DNA of 43,178 nt from a virus: IMG/VR virus record IMGVR_UViG_3300042542_002782, positions 1 through 43,178 of that record, one strand, 5' to 3'. The position numbers and the translations under genes were made by a program. Below are positions 7,330-14,753 of this stretch, in pieces. The number at the start of each line of letters is the position of its first letter. Position 1 is the stretch's first letter. A model generated the notes under the pieces. It saw only the letters and a list, made by a program, of their open reading frames with translations, ran no database searches and was not told the origin of the DNA.

Positions 7330-7784
7330 TGTTCAAATTTTTTAAGGTAATTTAATGTTTCTTCGTTTTGATAGCCATTCGGGCCACCGTTCCACATTCG
7401 CGCTAATTCGCCATAATTAGGATATTTGCCGTACTTTTGCGCGTACACATGGCAATTGATACCCATAGCCGCCCAAAATACGCGCTCAGCTTTAACTGAA
7501 TCAAACATGTCTTTGTGCTGGTAATTTAGCAAGTCTTTAAGGCCAGACCCGGTAACACAAACATCATGAATCTGATATCTGCCAAAAGCGCGACCGCTAT
7601 CACCTATTAAGCTATCTGTATTTTTGGACTCAATTTGTCCAATTGCTCTAATAAAATCTGAATCAGTATCGCATGTGTCGCGCGTTATGTAAATGGTTTT
7701 TACGATAACTTTGGGTTCGGGTTTACTGCCAGCGTAAATAACAGCAGCTATAAGTGCTGTAAATAAAATTATGTCTTTAAGCAT
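7311..7784 (-). CDS. Lytic transglycosylase-like (SLT) protein with N-terminal membrane anchor
   Basis: 157 residues. Residues 5-18 (IILFTALIAAVIYA) form a signal anchor. The lysozyme-like fold is shown by AIGQIESKN at 47-55 with the probable catalytic Glu52, GRAFGRYQIHDVC at 64-76 and ARMWNGGPNGY at 128-138. Such proteins cut glycan strands and act in lysis or as ejection-associated hydrolases. It lies among replication genes, far from the other wall enzymes. Confidence 0.85.
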   Translation of the reverse strand: MLKDIILFTALIAAVIYAGSKPEPKVIVKTIYITRDTCDTDSDFIRAIGQIESKNTDSLIGDSGRAFGRYQIHDVCVTGSGLKDLLNYQHKDMFDSVKAERVFWAAMGINCHVYAQKYGKYPNYGELARMWNGGPNGYQNEETLNYLKKFEQCLEKN

Positions 7785-7804
7785 TAGAATAGTTTTTGTT
7801 GTGA

Positions 7805-8497
7805 TTAAAAAAAAGATAATTGAGTATTATCGTAATTAGTTTTATGGTTTGACCAAATAGCTTCAGTTGTTTTGTGTTTAGAACCATTCATATCAATAAC
7901 TGGTTTAAATTCTAACCAATCAGCTTTTGTATTTTCGCAAACTATTGATTGCCCATTTCTTAGTTTACACCAATCTGCTAATTTTTCAAAATTTATGTTT
8001 TTATTATTATGCTTATATCTATCTCCGCCATACTGATAAGGTGGGTCAATAAACCAAGTTGCTTCTATGTTTTCAATTTCATCATAGCTGCCAAGTTTTA
8101 TTTCCCAATGTTTTATTTTATGTAAATTATCAATAATATGTTTTTTTGTTTTTTCAACATTCATTCCATCAAATGTACCAGCTTTTTTTTGTGGTAATGC
8201 TGCACCTTGACCTGCTATAAATCCTAATAAAGAAATTTCTTCTTGTATTAAGCCATCAGTATTAAAATATTCTCCTCTATTGAAATTTGGTAAATTTAAA
8301 ATATCTTTTTTTGTAGCTTGTTGCAAATATTTCCATAAATTAACAATTACATCGTATTTATCTACAAGCAAAACATCGTTCTGCCAATATTTTAAACTAT
8401 ACCTTGCACTTCCAGCAAAAGGTTCTATTATTTTATTATGCTTTGGTGGTGGATAATAATCTATTATTTTTGATTTACTGCCATAATAACTAAACAT
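7805..8497 (-). CDS. D12-class N6-adenine DNA methyltransferase (Dam-like)
   Basis: 230 residues. Residues 3-10 (SYYGSKSK) and IIEPFAGS at 23-30 form the AdoMet-binding motif of D12 enzymes; DPPY at 151-154 is the catalytic motif. It should methylate adenine in a short target, protecting phage DNA from host restriction. No cognate restriction enzyme is adjacent. The gene is very AT-rich and Asn/Lys-rich compared with the flanking helicase, suggesting recent transfer. Confidence 0.92.
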   Translation of the reverse strand: MFSYYGSKSKIIDYYPPPKHNKIIEPFAGSARYSLKYWQNDVLLVDKYDVIVNLWKYLQQATKKDILNLPNFNRGEYFNTDGLIQEEISLLGFIAGQGAALPQKKAGTFDGMNVEKTKKHIIDNLHKIKHWEIKLGSYDEIENIEATWFIDPPYQYGGDRYKHNNKNINFEKLADWCKLRNGQSIVCENTKADWLEFKPVIDMNGSKHKTTEAIWSNHKTNYDNTQLSFF

Positions 8498-8501
8498 ATA
8501 T

Positions 8502-10007
8502 TCATTTTCTTTTAGTTTTATAAAATTCGTTCCATTTTCGCAATACAGCAGCTTTCAAATCATCGCGGTTTATAGCGTTCAAACCGTGTTTATTGTTTAT
8601 GTATTCAATCGAACCTTTGTCTTTTAAAACCCGGCTTTCAAATAAAAAATAAACCCATTTATCTTTATGTCCGCGCTGAATTTTTAACTGCCATAAGTCT
8701 TCAAGTGTTCGGCTTTTGGCCTGCTCAGTACGTTTTACTTTCAATAGTTCATCAAGTGTAGTTTCATCTTTTACTGCAACGCCTGCAACCTGTTCAATTT
8801 CGCTAACCTTTACAGGTTCAACAAAACCACAATAAGGACATGCAGCGTGTATTTTTTCGTAAGTTCTAAAGCATTCTGTACAATCTGTATATTCAGTTTG
8901 TAATGTATCAGTATCTCGTTTTTTCTTTTGTACGCCTTCTAATGTCCATTCTCGCGTCATTAGTGGATGTCCGTGTAATTTTTGGTTTCCAACGTGATCT
9001 AAAATCAAACATCTGTCTTTACCTTGCATAGGTCTTAAACCGCGGCCAACTATCTGTAAATATAAACTAAGTGACATAGTGCGTCTAAGCATGCCTACAA
9101 CGCTAACAGCTGGTATATCTGTGCCTTCACTTATAAGGTCGCAAAACGTTAATATCTGAATATCGCGATTCGCGAATTGCGATATAATTTCTTTAACTTC
9201 GTTTTCGTGAAAGTTTCCATTTATAGAAACCGCTTTAAAACCAGCTTCATTGAATGCCGCTGCAACGTTATCAGCATGCTTAATATTTACGCAGCTATAA
9301 ATAGCAGGTTCACCCGGTGCCAAACGTTTGTATTCTTCAACTGCATTGCCTGTAATCGCTGGTTTATCCATTTCTTTAAATAGGTCATCAGCTTTATATT
9401 CGCCGTTTTTATCCTTTTTAATCTTTGTAAAATCCGCCAATGGTTTGAAATTGTAATATTCAGGCATCACCAAATTACCCATTTGCACTAATTCAGCGGG
9501 TAACGGCCCTAAAACTAAATCAGAAAAAACATCGCCTAATCCTTGACCATCGCCGCGCCATGGTGTAGCAGTAACGCCCAAAACATAAACAGAATCTTTG
9601 TAGAAATCTAAAATATCCTTCCATGTGCCAGCGTTTGAATGATGCGCTTCATCAATAATTAGCAGGTCAGGTTGCGGTACTTCATTAAGCCTATTTTTTA
9701 AACTTTGAACGCTGCAAACTTGCGCTGGTAAATAATACTGTTTTGGCCTGTTACCCGCTATAAAACCGTGTCTTAATCCGTATCTTTTGCAACGTTCCGA
9801 AATCTGATTGACAAGGTTCTTTTTATGCACTAAGAAATAAACGCGTTTACCTTTACTAACTGCTTCCATTGCCATAAAAATGAACGTTTCAGTTTTACCG
9901 CCGCCCGTTGGTAGTACGAATAGAACTTTTTTATTCCCCTGTCGGTAACTCTCTCTTATGTCGCTTACGCTTTTGGATTGATATTGCCGTAGCTGTATTG
10001 TGTTCAT
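8502..10007 (-). CDS. RadD-like superfamily 2 DNA helicase with zinc ribbon
   Basis: 501 residues. Motif I LPTGGGKTE at 32-40, motif II DEAH at 119-122, motif III TAT at 146-148, motif V SEGTDIPA at 293-300 and motif VI QIVGRGLRP at 318-326 define an intact SF2 helicase. A four-cysteine zinc ribbon (Cys376, Cys379, Cys390, Cys393) follows, as in RadD/YejH proteins that assist recombination and branch processing. Together with the RecE-like and Rad52-like genes across the divergent promoter it fits recombination-dependent replication. Confidence 0.93.
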   Translation of the reverse strand: MNTIQLRQYQSKSVSDIRESYRQGNKKVLFVLPTGGGKTETFIFMAMEAVSKGKRVYFLVHKKNLVNQISERCKRYGLRHGFIAGNRPKQYYLPAQVCSVQSLKNRLNEVPQPDLLIIDEAHHSNAGTWKDILDFYKDSVYVLGVTATPWRGDGQGLGDVFSDLVLGPLPAELVQMGNLVMPEYYNFKPLADFTKIKKDKNGEYKADDLFKEMDKPAITGNAVEEYKRLAPGEPAIYSCVNIKHADNVAAAFNEAGFKAVSINGNFHENEVKEIISQFANRDIQILTFCDLISEGTDIPAVSVVGMLRRTMSLSLYLQIVGRGLRPMQGKDRCLILDHVGNQKLHGHPLMTREWTLEGVQKKKRDTDTLQTEYTDCTECFRTYEKIHAACPYCGFVEPVKVSEIEQVAGVAVKDETTLDELLKVKRTEQAKSRTLEDLWQLKIQRGHKDKWVYFLFESRVLKDKGSIEYINNKHGLNAINRDDLKAAVLRKWNEFYKTKRK

Positions 10008-10179
10008 TTTCGATTTGGTTTAAAGCATTCATAAGTTTAAAATAGATAGTCAATGTTTGAGGTTCTACCTTTGACCAGTATTCAACCGTTTGCCGTCCAA
10101 CATCGGCACGCCTGCAAAGTTCAGAAATACTGATGCCTAAAATGTCGCATCTAATAGATATTTGTTCAAATGTTTTCAT
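9931..10179 (-). CDS. Helix-turn-helix (Cro/CI-like) regulator, 82 aa
   Basis: Started at the ATG at 10179 (a TTG eight codons upstream also fits the frame). The segment DILGISISELCRRADVGRQTVEYWSK is a typical helix-turn-helix; the tail KRKRHKREL is basic. It is the first gene of a leftward operon and sits beside two divergent promoters (10208-10238), so it may bind there and balance the two transcription units. Its 3' end overlaps the helicase start by 77 bases, unusually long for this genome. Confidence 0.75.
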   Translation of the reverse strand: MKTFEQISIRCDILGISISELCRRADVGRQTVEYWSKVEPQTLTIYFKLMNALNQIENEHNTATAISIQKRKRHKRELPTGE

Positions 10180-10207
10180 AAAATTTTTTATTTTTTCGTT
10201 CAATTGT

Positions 10208-10238
10208 GTTGCAAAGTTAAAAACCTTTTTTAATTTTG
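10208..10238 (+). promoter_or_regulatory. Divergent promoter region between HTH operon and recombination genes
   Basis: Plus strand: GTTG at 10208-10211, 19 bases, then TAATTTTG at 10231-10238, 32 bases before the RecE-like ATG. Minus strand: TAACTTTG (complement of 10212-10219) faces the HTH gene, with no clear TTTG. The two overlap, so they should compete and could share an operator for the HTH protein. Confidence 0.6.
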
Positions 10239-10270
10239 TGCTATTATTTAATAAAATATTTTTAAAATTT

Positions 10271-11026
10271 ATGACAAACCAAGAGTATCACCGTAAAACT
10301 GAGTACATCAGTAAATCACTTTTAGACTTAGTACATAAGTCACCCGCGCATTATAAAGCCTATATAGAAGGTGAAAAACAGGCGCCAACTTCAGCCATGA
10401 ACTTAGGTAGTTTAGTTCATAGCGTTGTATTTAATCAGGATAATTACGCCGTTATGCCAGAATGCGACCGCCGCACTAAAGAAGGTAAATTGATTTATGA
10501 ATCTTTTATTGCTGAATCCGAAGGCAAAGAATTATTTGTATCGCTTAAAGATTACGAATTAGCCCTAAACATTAGAAACGCTGTTTTAGCACATCCGAAG
10601 GCTGCGATACTTTTAGAACAGGGCCAAGCAGAAATACCTGTATTCAGTAAAATTGCAGAACTTGACGCTAAATGCAAAGTTGATTTTTTAAACACTAAGT
10701 ATAACGTTTGCATTGACCTTAAAACAACAACTAATTCAGCACCCGGTGAATTTGCTAAATCTGTTTGGAATTATCGCTATCACGTGCAAGCGGCGTTTTA
10801 TATGGACCTAACAAAGGCCGAACGCTTTATATTTATAGCTGTTGAAAAAGAAGCACCATTTAACGTAGAACTTTATGAACTTGACCCCGAAGCAATTGAA
10901 CGCGGCCGCCAAGAATATTTAGCCGATATCGAAACGCTAAAAAAATGCCTTGAAACAAATAATTTTCACGGATATACAACTGATAACAAAATACATATTC
11001 TTTCATTGCCTACATGGGCTAAATAA
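10271..11026 (+). CDS. RecE-like 5'-3' exonuclease (PD-(D/E)XK, exonuclease VIII type)
   Basis: 251 residues from the ATG at 10271. The frame is open upstream to 10133, but that part crosses the divergent promoters and the HTH gene, so 10271 is preferred. MNLGSLVHSVVF at 43-54 (His50), EIPVF at 121-125, VCIDLKTT at 146-153 (Asp149, Lys151) and YHVQAAFY at 170-177 (Gln173) match the RecE/RecB nuclease fold. It should resect DNA ends to leave 3' single strands for the annealing protein encoded ten bases downstream. Confidence 0.92.
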   Translation: MTNQEYHRKTEYISKSLLDLVHKSPAHYKAYIEGEKQAPTSAMNLGSLVHSVVFNQDNYAVMPECDRRTKEGKLIYESFIAESEGKELFVSLKDYELALNIRNAVLAHPKAAILLEQGQAEIPVFSKIAELDAKCKVDFLNTKYNVCIDLKTTTNSAPGEFAKSVWNYRYHVQAAFYMDLTKAERFIFIAVEKEAPFNVELYELDPEAIERGRQEYLADIETLKKCLETNNFHGYTTDNKIHILSLPTWAK

Positions 11027-11035
11027 CTTCAAACC

Positions 11036-11569
11036 ATGACACAACTAACAAAACTTCCAACACTTCAGGACCTATTAGTAGAAAATGAAGACAGCCTTAA
11101 ACAAAATGCGCTAACTGTATTGCTTAATCAAGATCCACCCGCAAAGTGGTTAGTTCAGCACCCAATGATTCGCGATTACCGATATATTCCTATTGAAAAA
11201 ATAGAATACTTACTAACGCGTATCTTTGGAAATTTTAACGTTGAAATTCGTTCAACACAGATAGTTGCTAATAGCGTTGTAGTAACTGTAAGACTGCATG
11301 TAATAAACCCTATTTCAGGCCAACCAATGTGGCAAGACGGCATAGGCGCTGCAGCAATTCAAACTGACAAAGGTGCAGGCGCAACCGATTGGAACGCCGT
11401 TAAAACCGATGGTGTTCAAAAAGCCGCACCAGCTGCCGAAACTTACGCCGTTAAAGATGCTGCCGAAAAGTTTGGTAAAATATTTGGCCGCGATGTTAGC
11501 CGTAAAGGCAGTATGAATTATACTGATTTGCTTAAAAAATCAGCTTTTAATGATGAATTAGAAAAATAA
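11036..11569 (+). CDS. Rad52-like single-strand annealing protein
   Basis: 177 residues. The segments YIPIEKIEYLLTRIFG, VVVTVRLHVINPISGQPMWQDGIGAA and AETYAVKDAAEKFGKIFG follow the Rad52/Sak-type annealing fold (a beta sheet followed by an alpha helix carrying DAxxxxxxxFG). It pairs functionally with the RecE-like exonuclease upstream and with SSB. The start is preceded by AACTTCA-N4-ATG, the only plus-strand instance I found at that spacing. Family assignment (Rad52-like versus other phage annealing proteins) is moderately sure. Confidence 0.85.
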   Translation: MTQLTKLPTLQDLLVENEDSLKQNALTVLLNQDPPAKWLVQHPMIRDYRYIPIEKIEYLLTRIFGNFNVEIRSTQIVANSVVVTVRLHVINPISGQPMWQDGIGAAAIQTDKGAGATDWNAVKTDGVQKAAPAAETYAVKDAAEKFGKIFGRDVSRKGSMNYTDLLKKSAFNDELEK

Positions 11570-11575
11570 AAGTGT

Positions 11576-11583
11576 TATATTTG
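11576..11583 (+). promoter_or_regulatory. -7 promoter box in front of the structured RNA
   Basis: TATATTTG matches TAnnTTTG and begins seven bases after the Rad52-like stop. No TTTG lies at the normal upstream distance. Transcription would begin near 11588-11590, exactly where the first RNA hairpin begins. Confidence 0.5.
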
Positions 11584-11588
11584 TGTAT

Positions 11589-11680
11589 TGATTCGGCACT
11601 ACAATGAATCATAAAAGATATTTAAAGCCCTGAATGATATAGGTAGTAGTGCCCCTATTGATTTCGGGGCTTAGTTTTTT
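11589..11680 (+). ncRNA. Structured RNA candidate: two hairpins with complementary loops and terminator tail
   Basis: Hairpin 1: TGATTC (11589-11594) pairs with GAATCA (11606-11611) around the loop GGCACTACAAT. Hairpin 2: AAGCCCTGAA (11625-11634) pairs with TTCGGGGCTT (11663-11672), one G-T; ATAGG (11639-11643) pairs with CCTAT (11654-11658). Between these stems TGAT faces TGAT, which can form tandem G-A pairs. The hairpin 2 loop contains GTAGTGCC (11646-11653), an exact complement of GGCACTAC in loop 1, so the loops can kiss. AGTTTTTT follows, as in an intrinsic terminator. It could be a roughly 90-nt small RNA, or a regulatory leader of the GIY-YIG gene that starts at 11693. Confidence 0.65.
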
Positions 11681-11692
11681 AAAAAATATGTT

Positions 11693-12415
11693 ATGTTGAC
11701 TTATAAGCAAATAATGTTAAATGGATATAAACCATATTTACAATTTAAAGATTTGTTTGGAAATCCAATGACAAATAATTTTAAAAAAGCAGATTATTTT
11801 AAAAAAACAATAAAAATTAAATTTGGAGATTTACCAGATAATATTCAAGAATTTTATTATGAAACTTATGATTTTCATGATAAAGAACAAGAAATAAATA
11901 TTGAATTTAAATTATTAAAAGAAGATAATGAATGGATTTTATATTGTTCAGAAATTGCAGAATATTATGATTATAAAATTGATAATATAGATGACCTTAA
12001 AAAAAAGGAAAAAGAACATTTAAGTATGTTTAAAAAAAAATATCAATTTGATGATTATTCATTTATCTACATTATAAAATGTATTTATGGAATAAAAATC
12101 GGAGTTTCTAATAATCCTTTTAACAGAATATCACAAATAAAAACTTCAAGCCCTTTTAATATTGATTTATTGCATATTTTATTTATTGATAAAAAACATG
12201 TTTATAAAATAGAAAAAGGTTTACATAAGCATTTTAAAGATAAAAAAATTAGTGGTGAGTGGTTTAACCTAAATGAAATTGATTTAAAAATTATTTATTT
12301 AAGTTATGTTTTGTTTCTTCCATTATATTCATTAGATTTTATAAAAAATGGTGATTTAAGTATTAAAGAATCAGATTTATCAATTTTTGATTTTTATTTT
12401 ACTGATTATTCTTAG
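11693..12415 (+). CDS. GIY-YIG-like (T5orf172/MUG113 type) protein, 240 aa
   Basis: Residues about 122-193 carry the domain: SFIYIIKC then YGIKIGVSNNPFNRISQIKT (the equivalents of the GIY and YIG motifs with Arg145), IEKGLHKHF with Glu174, and SGEWFNL. Residues 1-115 are acidic and unrecognised. The gene is far more AT-rich than the flanking recombination and terminase genes and uses many Lys, Ile and Asn codons, so it looks like an inserted cargo or homing-type gene. Whether it is an active nuclease cannot be judged from sequence alone. Confidence 0.8.
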   Translation: MLTYKQIMLNGYKPYLQFKDLFGNPMTNNFKKADYFKKTIKIKFGDLPDNIQEFYYETYDFHDKEQEINIEFKLLKEDNEWILYCSEIAEYYDYKIDNIDDLKKKEKEHLSMFKKKYQFDDYSFIYIIKCIYGIKIGVSNNPFNRISQIKTSSPFNIDLLHILFIDKKHVYKIEKGLHKHFKDKKISGEWFNLNEIDLKIIYLSYVLFLPLYSLDFIKNGDLSIKESDLSIFDFYFTDYS

Positions 12416-12432
12416 TAATAAATAAAAATAAA

Positions 12433-12464
12433 TTTGCAACTTTCAAATATTACTTTTACTTTTG
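12433..12464 (+). promoter_or_regulatory. Promoter for the terminase operon
   Basis: TTTG at 12433-12436, 20 bases, then TACTTTTG at 12457-12464: a good Bacteroidetes-type promoter. Its transcript would pass through the GTTAC box array before reaching the terminase small subunit at 12873, giving a leader of about 400 nt. Confidence 0.7.
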
Positions 12465-12502
12465 CCATTACGGCAGCCTACTGCTAAAAACGTTCTTTCT
12501 AC

Positions 12503-12720
12503 TTGTTAACACCATGTTACGCCAATTGTAACGCATAAAACGCTGATAATCATAGCTTGTTACGCTGTTACACTTGTTACACCATTTCAACACGTATATG
12601 CGTGTATTTTTTATGTTTATTCTCACATATATGTAGAATATAGTGTAACATACGTAACAGTGTAACATGTACTATATATCAATTACTTATGTGTTACACT
12701 TAATGTAACAAGTGTTAACA
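12503..12720. repeat. Array of about 12 GTTAC/GTAAC boxes (iteron-like)
   Basis: In this gene-free stretch (12416-12872) variants of TGTTAC/GTAACA occur in both orientations: around 12503, 12515, 12526, 12557, 12566, 12574, 12643, 12654, 12660, 12691, 12704 and 12712. Several form inverted pairs, e.g. GTGTTACAC at 12691-12699 next to TGTAACA at 12704-12710. Iteron-type replication origins, terminase binding sites and multi-site operators all look like this. No credible gene is seen on either strand. Confidence 0.75.
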
Positions 12721-12778
12721 ATAATAATAAATAATAATAATAATATAAATAATAATACTAATAATAATATAGATAATA
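12718..12778. repeat. TAA/AAT trinucleotide-rich tract, possible DNA unwinding element
   Basis: About 60 bases made almost only of AAT/TAA units, directly after the last GTTAC box. Easily melted AT tracts next to iterons are a hallmark of replication origins. From 12779 to 12872 I see nothing further except an AT-rich approach to the terminase gene. Confidence 0.6.
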
Positions 12779-12872
12779 GCCTATAAAGCATTTAAAAGCT
12801 GTTTTAAGGCATTTTTATATTAAAGTGGTGTGTAGATATCAAAAGTTATTTAAAGTTGCTTAAAACGAAAAT

Positions 12873-13298
12873 ATGAAAGATACAGGTAGGCCTATGAAAT
12901 TCAAATCACCTGAAGAATTACAAAAGAAAATAGAATCTTACTTTGATTGGTGCGATTCACGAACACGCATTAAGCATCTTGTGACTAAAGATGGTGTTCA
13001 AGAAGTAGTTGAAAGTTTTCCCCGACCTTATACGGTTGAAGGCTTAGCTGTTTATTTAGATACATGCCGCGATACTTTGATAAATTATTCAAACAAGGAA
13101 GCCTTTTTCGACATTATTAAACGCGCAAAGCAGAAAATACTGGCTAACAAGGTTGAAGGCGGATTAGATAGAACTTATGATATGGGTGTTGCTAAGTTTA
13201 TGTTGATCAATAATTACGGCTTTAAGGATAAGCACGAAACAACCGAGGATGACAAAAACATTAACATAAACATTCAGTATCCACCTGAAGCTAAGTAG
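12873..13298 (+). CDS. terS: Terminase small subunit
   Basis: 141 residues. GRPMKFKSPEELQKKIESYFDWC at the N-terminus, PYTVEGLAVYLDTCRDTLINY (helix-turn-helix), and the C-terminal AKFMLINNYGFKDKHE match small terminase subunits that recognise the packaging site. The stop codon shares one base with the GTG start of the large subunit. The GTTAC box array lies immediately upstream, where a packaging site would be expected. Confidence 0.92.
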   Translation: MKDTGRPMKFKSPEELQKKIESYFDWCDSRTRIKHLVTKDGVQEVVESFPRPYTVEGLAVYLDTCRDTLINYSNKEAFFDIIKRAKQKILANKVEGGLDRTYDMGVAKFMLINNYGFKDKHETTEDDKNININIQYPPEAK

Positions 13299-14749
13299 TG
13301 CCGCGCAATATTGACATACAGCTTTATAAGCCACATACCGGGCAAAAACGAATATTAGATAATAAGCGAAGGTTTAACTGTATAGTTTGCGCACGTAGGT
13401 TTGGCAAAACTGAATTGATAACATCGGTTGCATTGCCCTTAATATCACCCGCTGTGTTTGAAGGTAAGTTCGTTGGTATCTTTGTCGATGACTTTAAAGA
13501 TTTTGCGCAAAGCTGGAATAAGATAGTTGATACTTATAAGACTATTTCAGAAGGCGGAATTATAAAGCACAAAGACGAAACATCTAAAATAATGCAGTTT
13601 CTCAACGGCGGCGTTTTAGAAGTGTGGTCCATTGGCGATGAAGGGCGAAAGGATAAAGGGCGCGGGCGTAAGTATCACCGCGTTATCTATGAAGAAACAC
13701 AAAAGATACCGAGCCACATATTAGAATATCACTGGAAAACTGTAAGCCGCCCTACCTTGACTGATTACAAAGGTGAGGCGTTTTTCATTGGTACAGCAGC
13801 GGGTAAAGATAACTATTGGTATGAACTATGCCGCAACGGTGCTAAGGCTGGCAACGTAGAAAAGAATTGTTATAATGATATAGATTTGCCACAAAGCGAA
13901 AACGGCAGCGACAGCTGGATAACGTTTAGAATGGAAACAACAGATAACCCATCTATTGACCCTGATGAAGTAGCCGATGCCAGCCGCGACCTTGATCGCC
14001 TAACGTTTGAACAAGAATACAAATCTGTTTTTGTTGACTATTCGGGTGAAGCATGGGTTTACGTGCTAAAGGACAAAAGCATTCAACAAAAAGTATTTCA
14101 GCCTTCAAAAAAAATAAACTGGGAAACGGAACAGATTTACGTTTCGTTTGACTTTAATAAAATACCAATGACCGCCGCCGTTATGCGCAAAACTACATTA
14201 GCGCCTGATGTATCGGCACGTTCACGTTATCGTTACGGTATACACATCGTTAAAGAATTTAAGATAGGTAGTGAAGAACGCGGCGAGGCTTCAATATATG
14301 ATACATGCCAAGCGTTTCGCGAATGGGTATTTGCAGAAACAAATAAGAAAATAGGTCGTTGGTCTGATACTGCTATTTATCCCTGTACTATTCCGCTACT
14401 GATTACAGGTGATGCATCAGGTGATCGTTCCGATGGTAGGCAGCGCGTTTCTAAAACATATTACGAAATAATACAAGAAGAACTGCAGTTACCCGCGCGG
14501 TTCTTTGTAGTGCCTAAGGCTAATCCCCTGCATGCTGAAAGTTACGTTCAAACAAACACTATTATTAGCATGTGCCCAGACTTTCAGATTTATGAAGATA
14601 AATGCCCGGGTTTACGTATGGATTGTTTGCGCATCAAATCTGATAACAGCAGGCGCATAATTAAAGGCAAAGGTGAAGAAAGGCAGGCCGACTTACTTGA
14701 TAATCTTAGATACTTACTTAACACGTTTTGTCAAGATATAAAACTATAA
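13298..14749 (+). CDS. terL: Terminase large subunit
   Basis: 483 residues from a GTG that overlaps the small-subunit stop by one base. ATPase: Walker A CARRFGKTE at 31-39 and VIYEE near 129-133 (Walker B with catalytic Glu). Nuclease: YVSFDFN with Asp285, LLITGDASGD with Asp372 and a late RQADLLDNLRYL segment form the RNase H-like active site. It translocates DNA into the prohead and cuts the concatemer. Length is standard. Confidence 0.97.
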   Translation: MPRNIDIQLYKPHTGQKRILDNKRRFNCIVCARRFGKTELITSVALPLISPAVFEGKFVGIFVDDFKDFAQSWNKIVDTYKTISEGGIIKHKDETSKIMQFLNGGVLEVWSIGDEGRKDKGRGRKYHRVIYEETQKIPSHILEYHWKTVSRPTLTDYKGEAFFIGTAAGKDNYWYELCRNGAKAGNVEKNCYNDIDLPQSENGSDSWITFRMETTDNPSIDPDEVADASRDLDRLTFEQEYKSVFVDYSGEAWVYVLKDKSIQQKVFQPSKKINWETEQIYVSFDFNKIPMTAAVMRKTTLAPDVSARSRYRYGIHIVKEFKIGSEERGEASIYDTCQAFREWVFAETNKKIGRWSDTAIYPCTIPLLITGDASGDRSDGRQRVSKTYYEIIQEELQLPARFFVVPKANPLHAESYVQTNTIISMCPDFQIYEDKCPGLRMDCLRIKSDNSRRIIKGKGEERQADLLDNLRYLLNTFCQDIKL

Positions 14750-14753
14750 TCCT

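Noticed and set aside
10133-10270. Upstream extension of the RecE-like gene
   Set aside because: It would cross two promoter boxes and the HTH gene; homologous enzymes begin near the ATG at 10271.
11625-11645. Hammerhead-like CTGAATGA core
   Set aside because: The conserved CUGANGA spacing is off by one and no GAAA strand is present at the right place.
12468-12668. 66-residue minus-strand open frame in the box array
   Set aside because: Composition (Cys, Tyr, Ile, Asn) reflects the repeated DNA; no start context and no family resemblance.
12503-12720. CRISPR array
   Set aside because: Boxes are only 5-9 bases, occur in both orientations and have irregular spacing; no cas genes.
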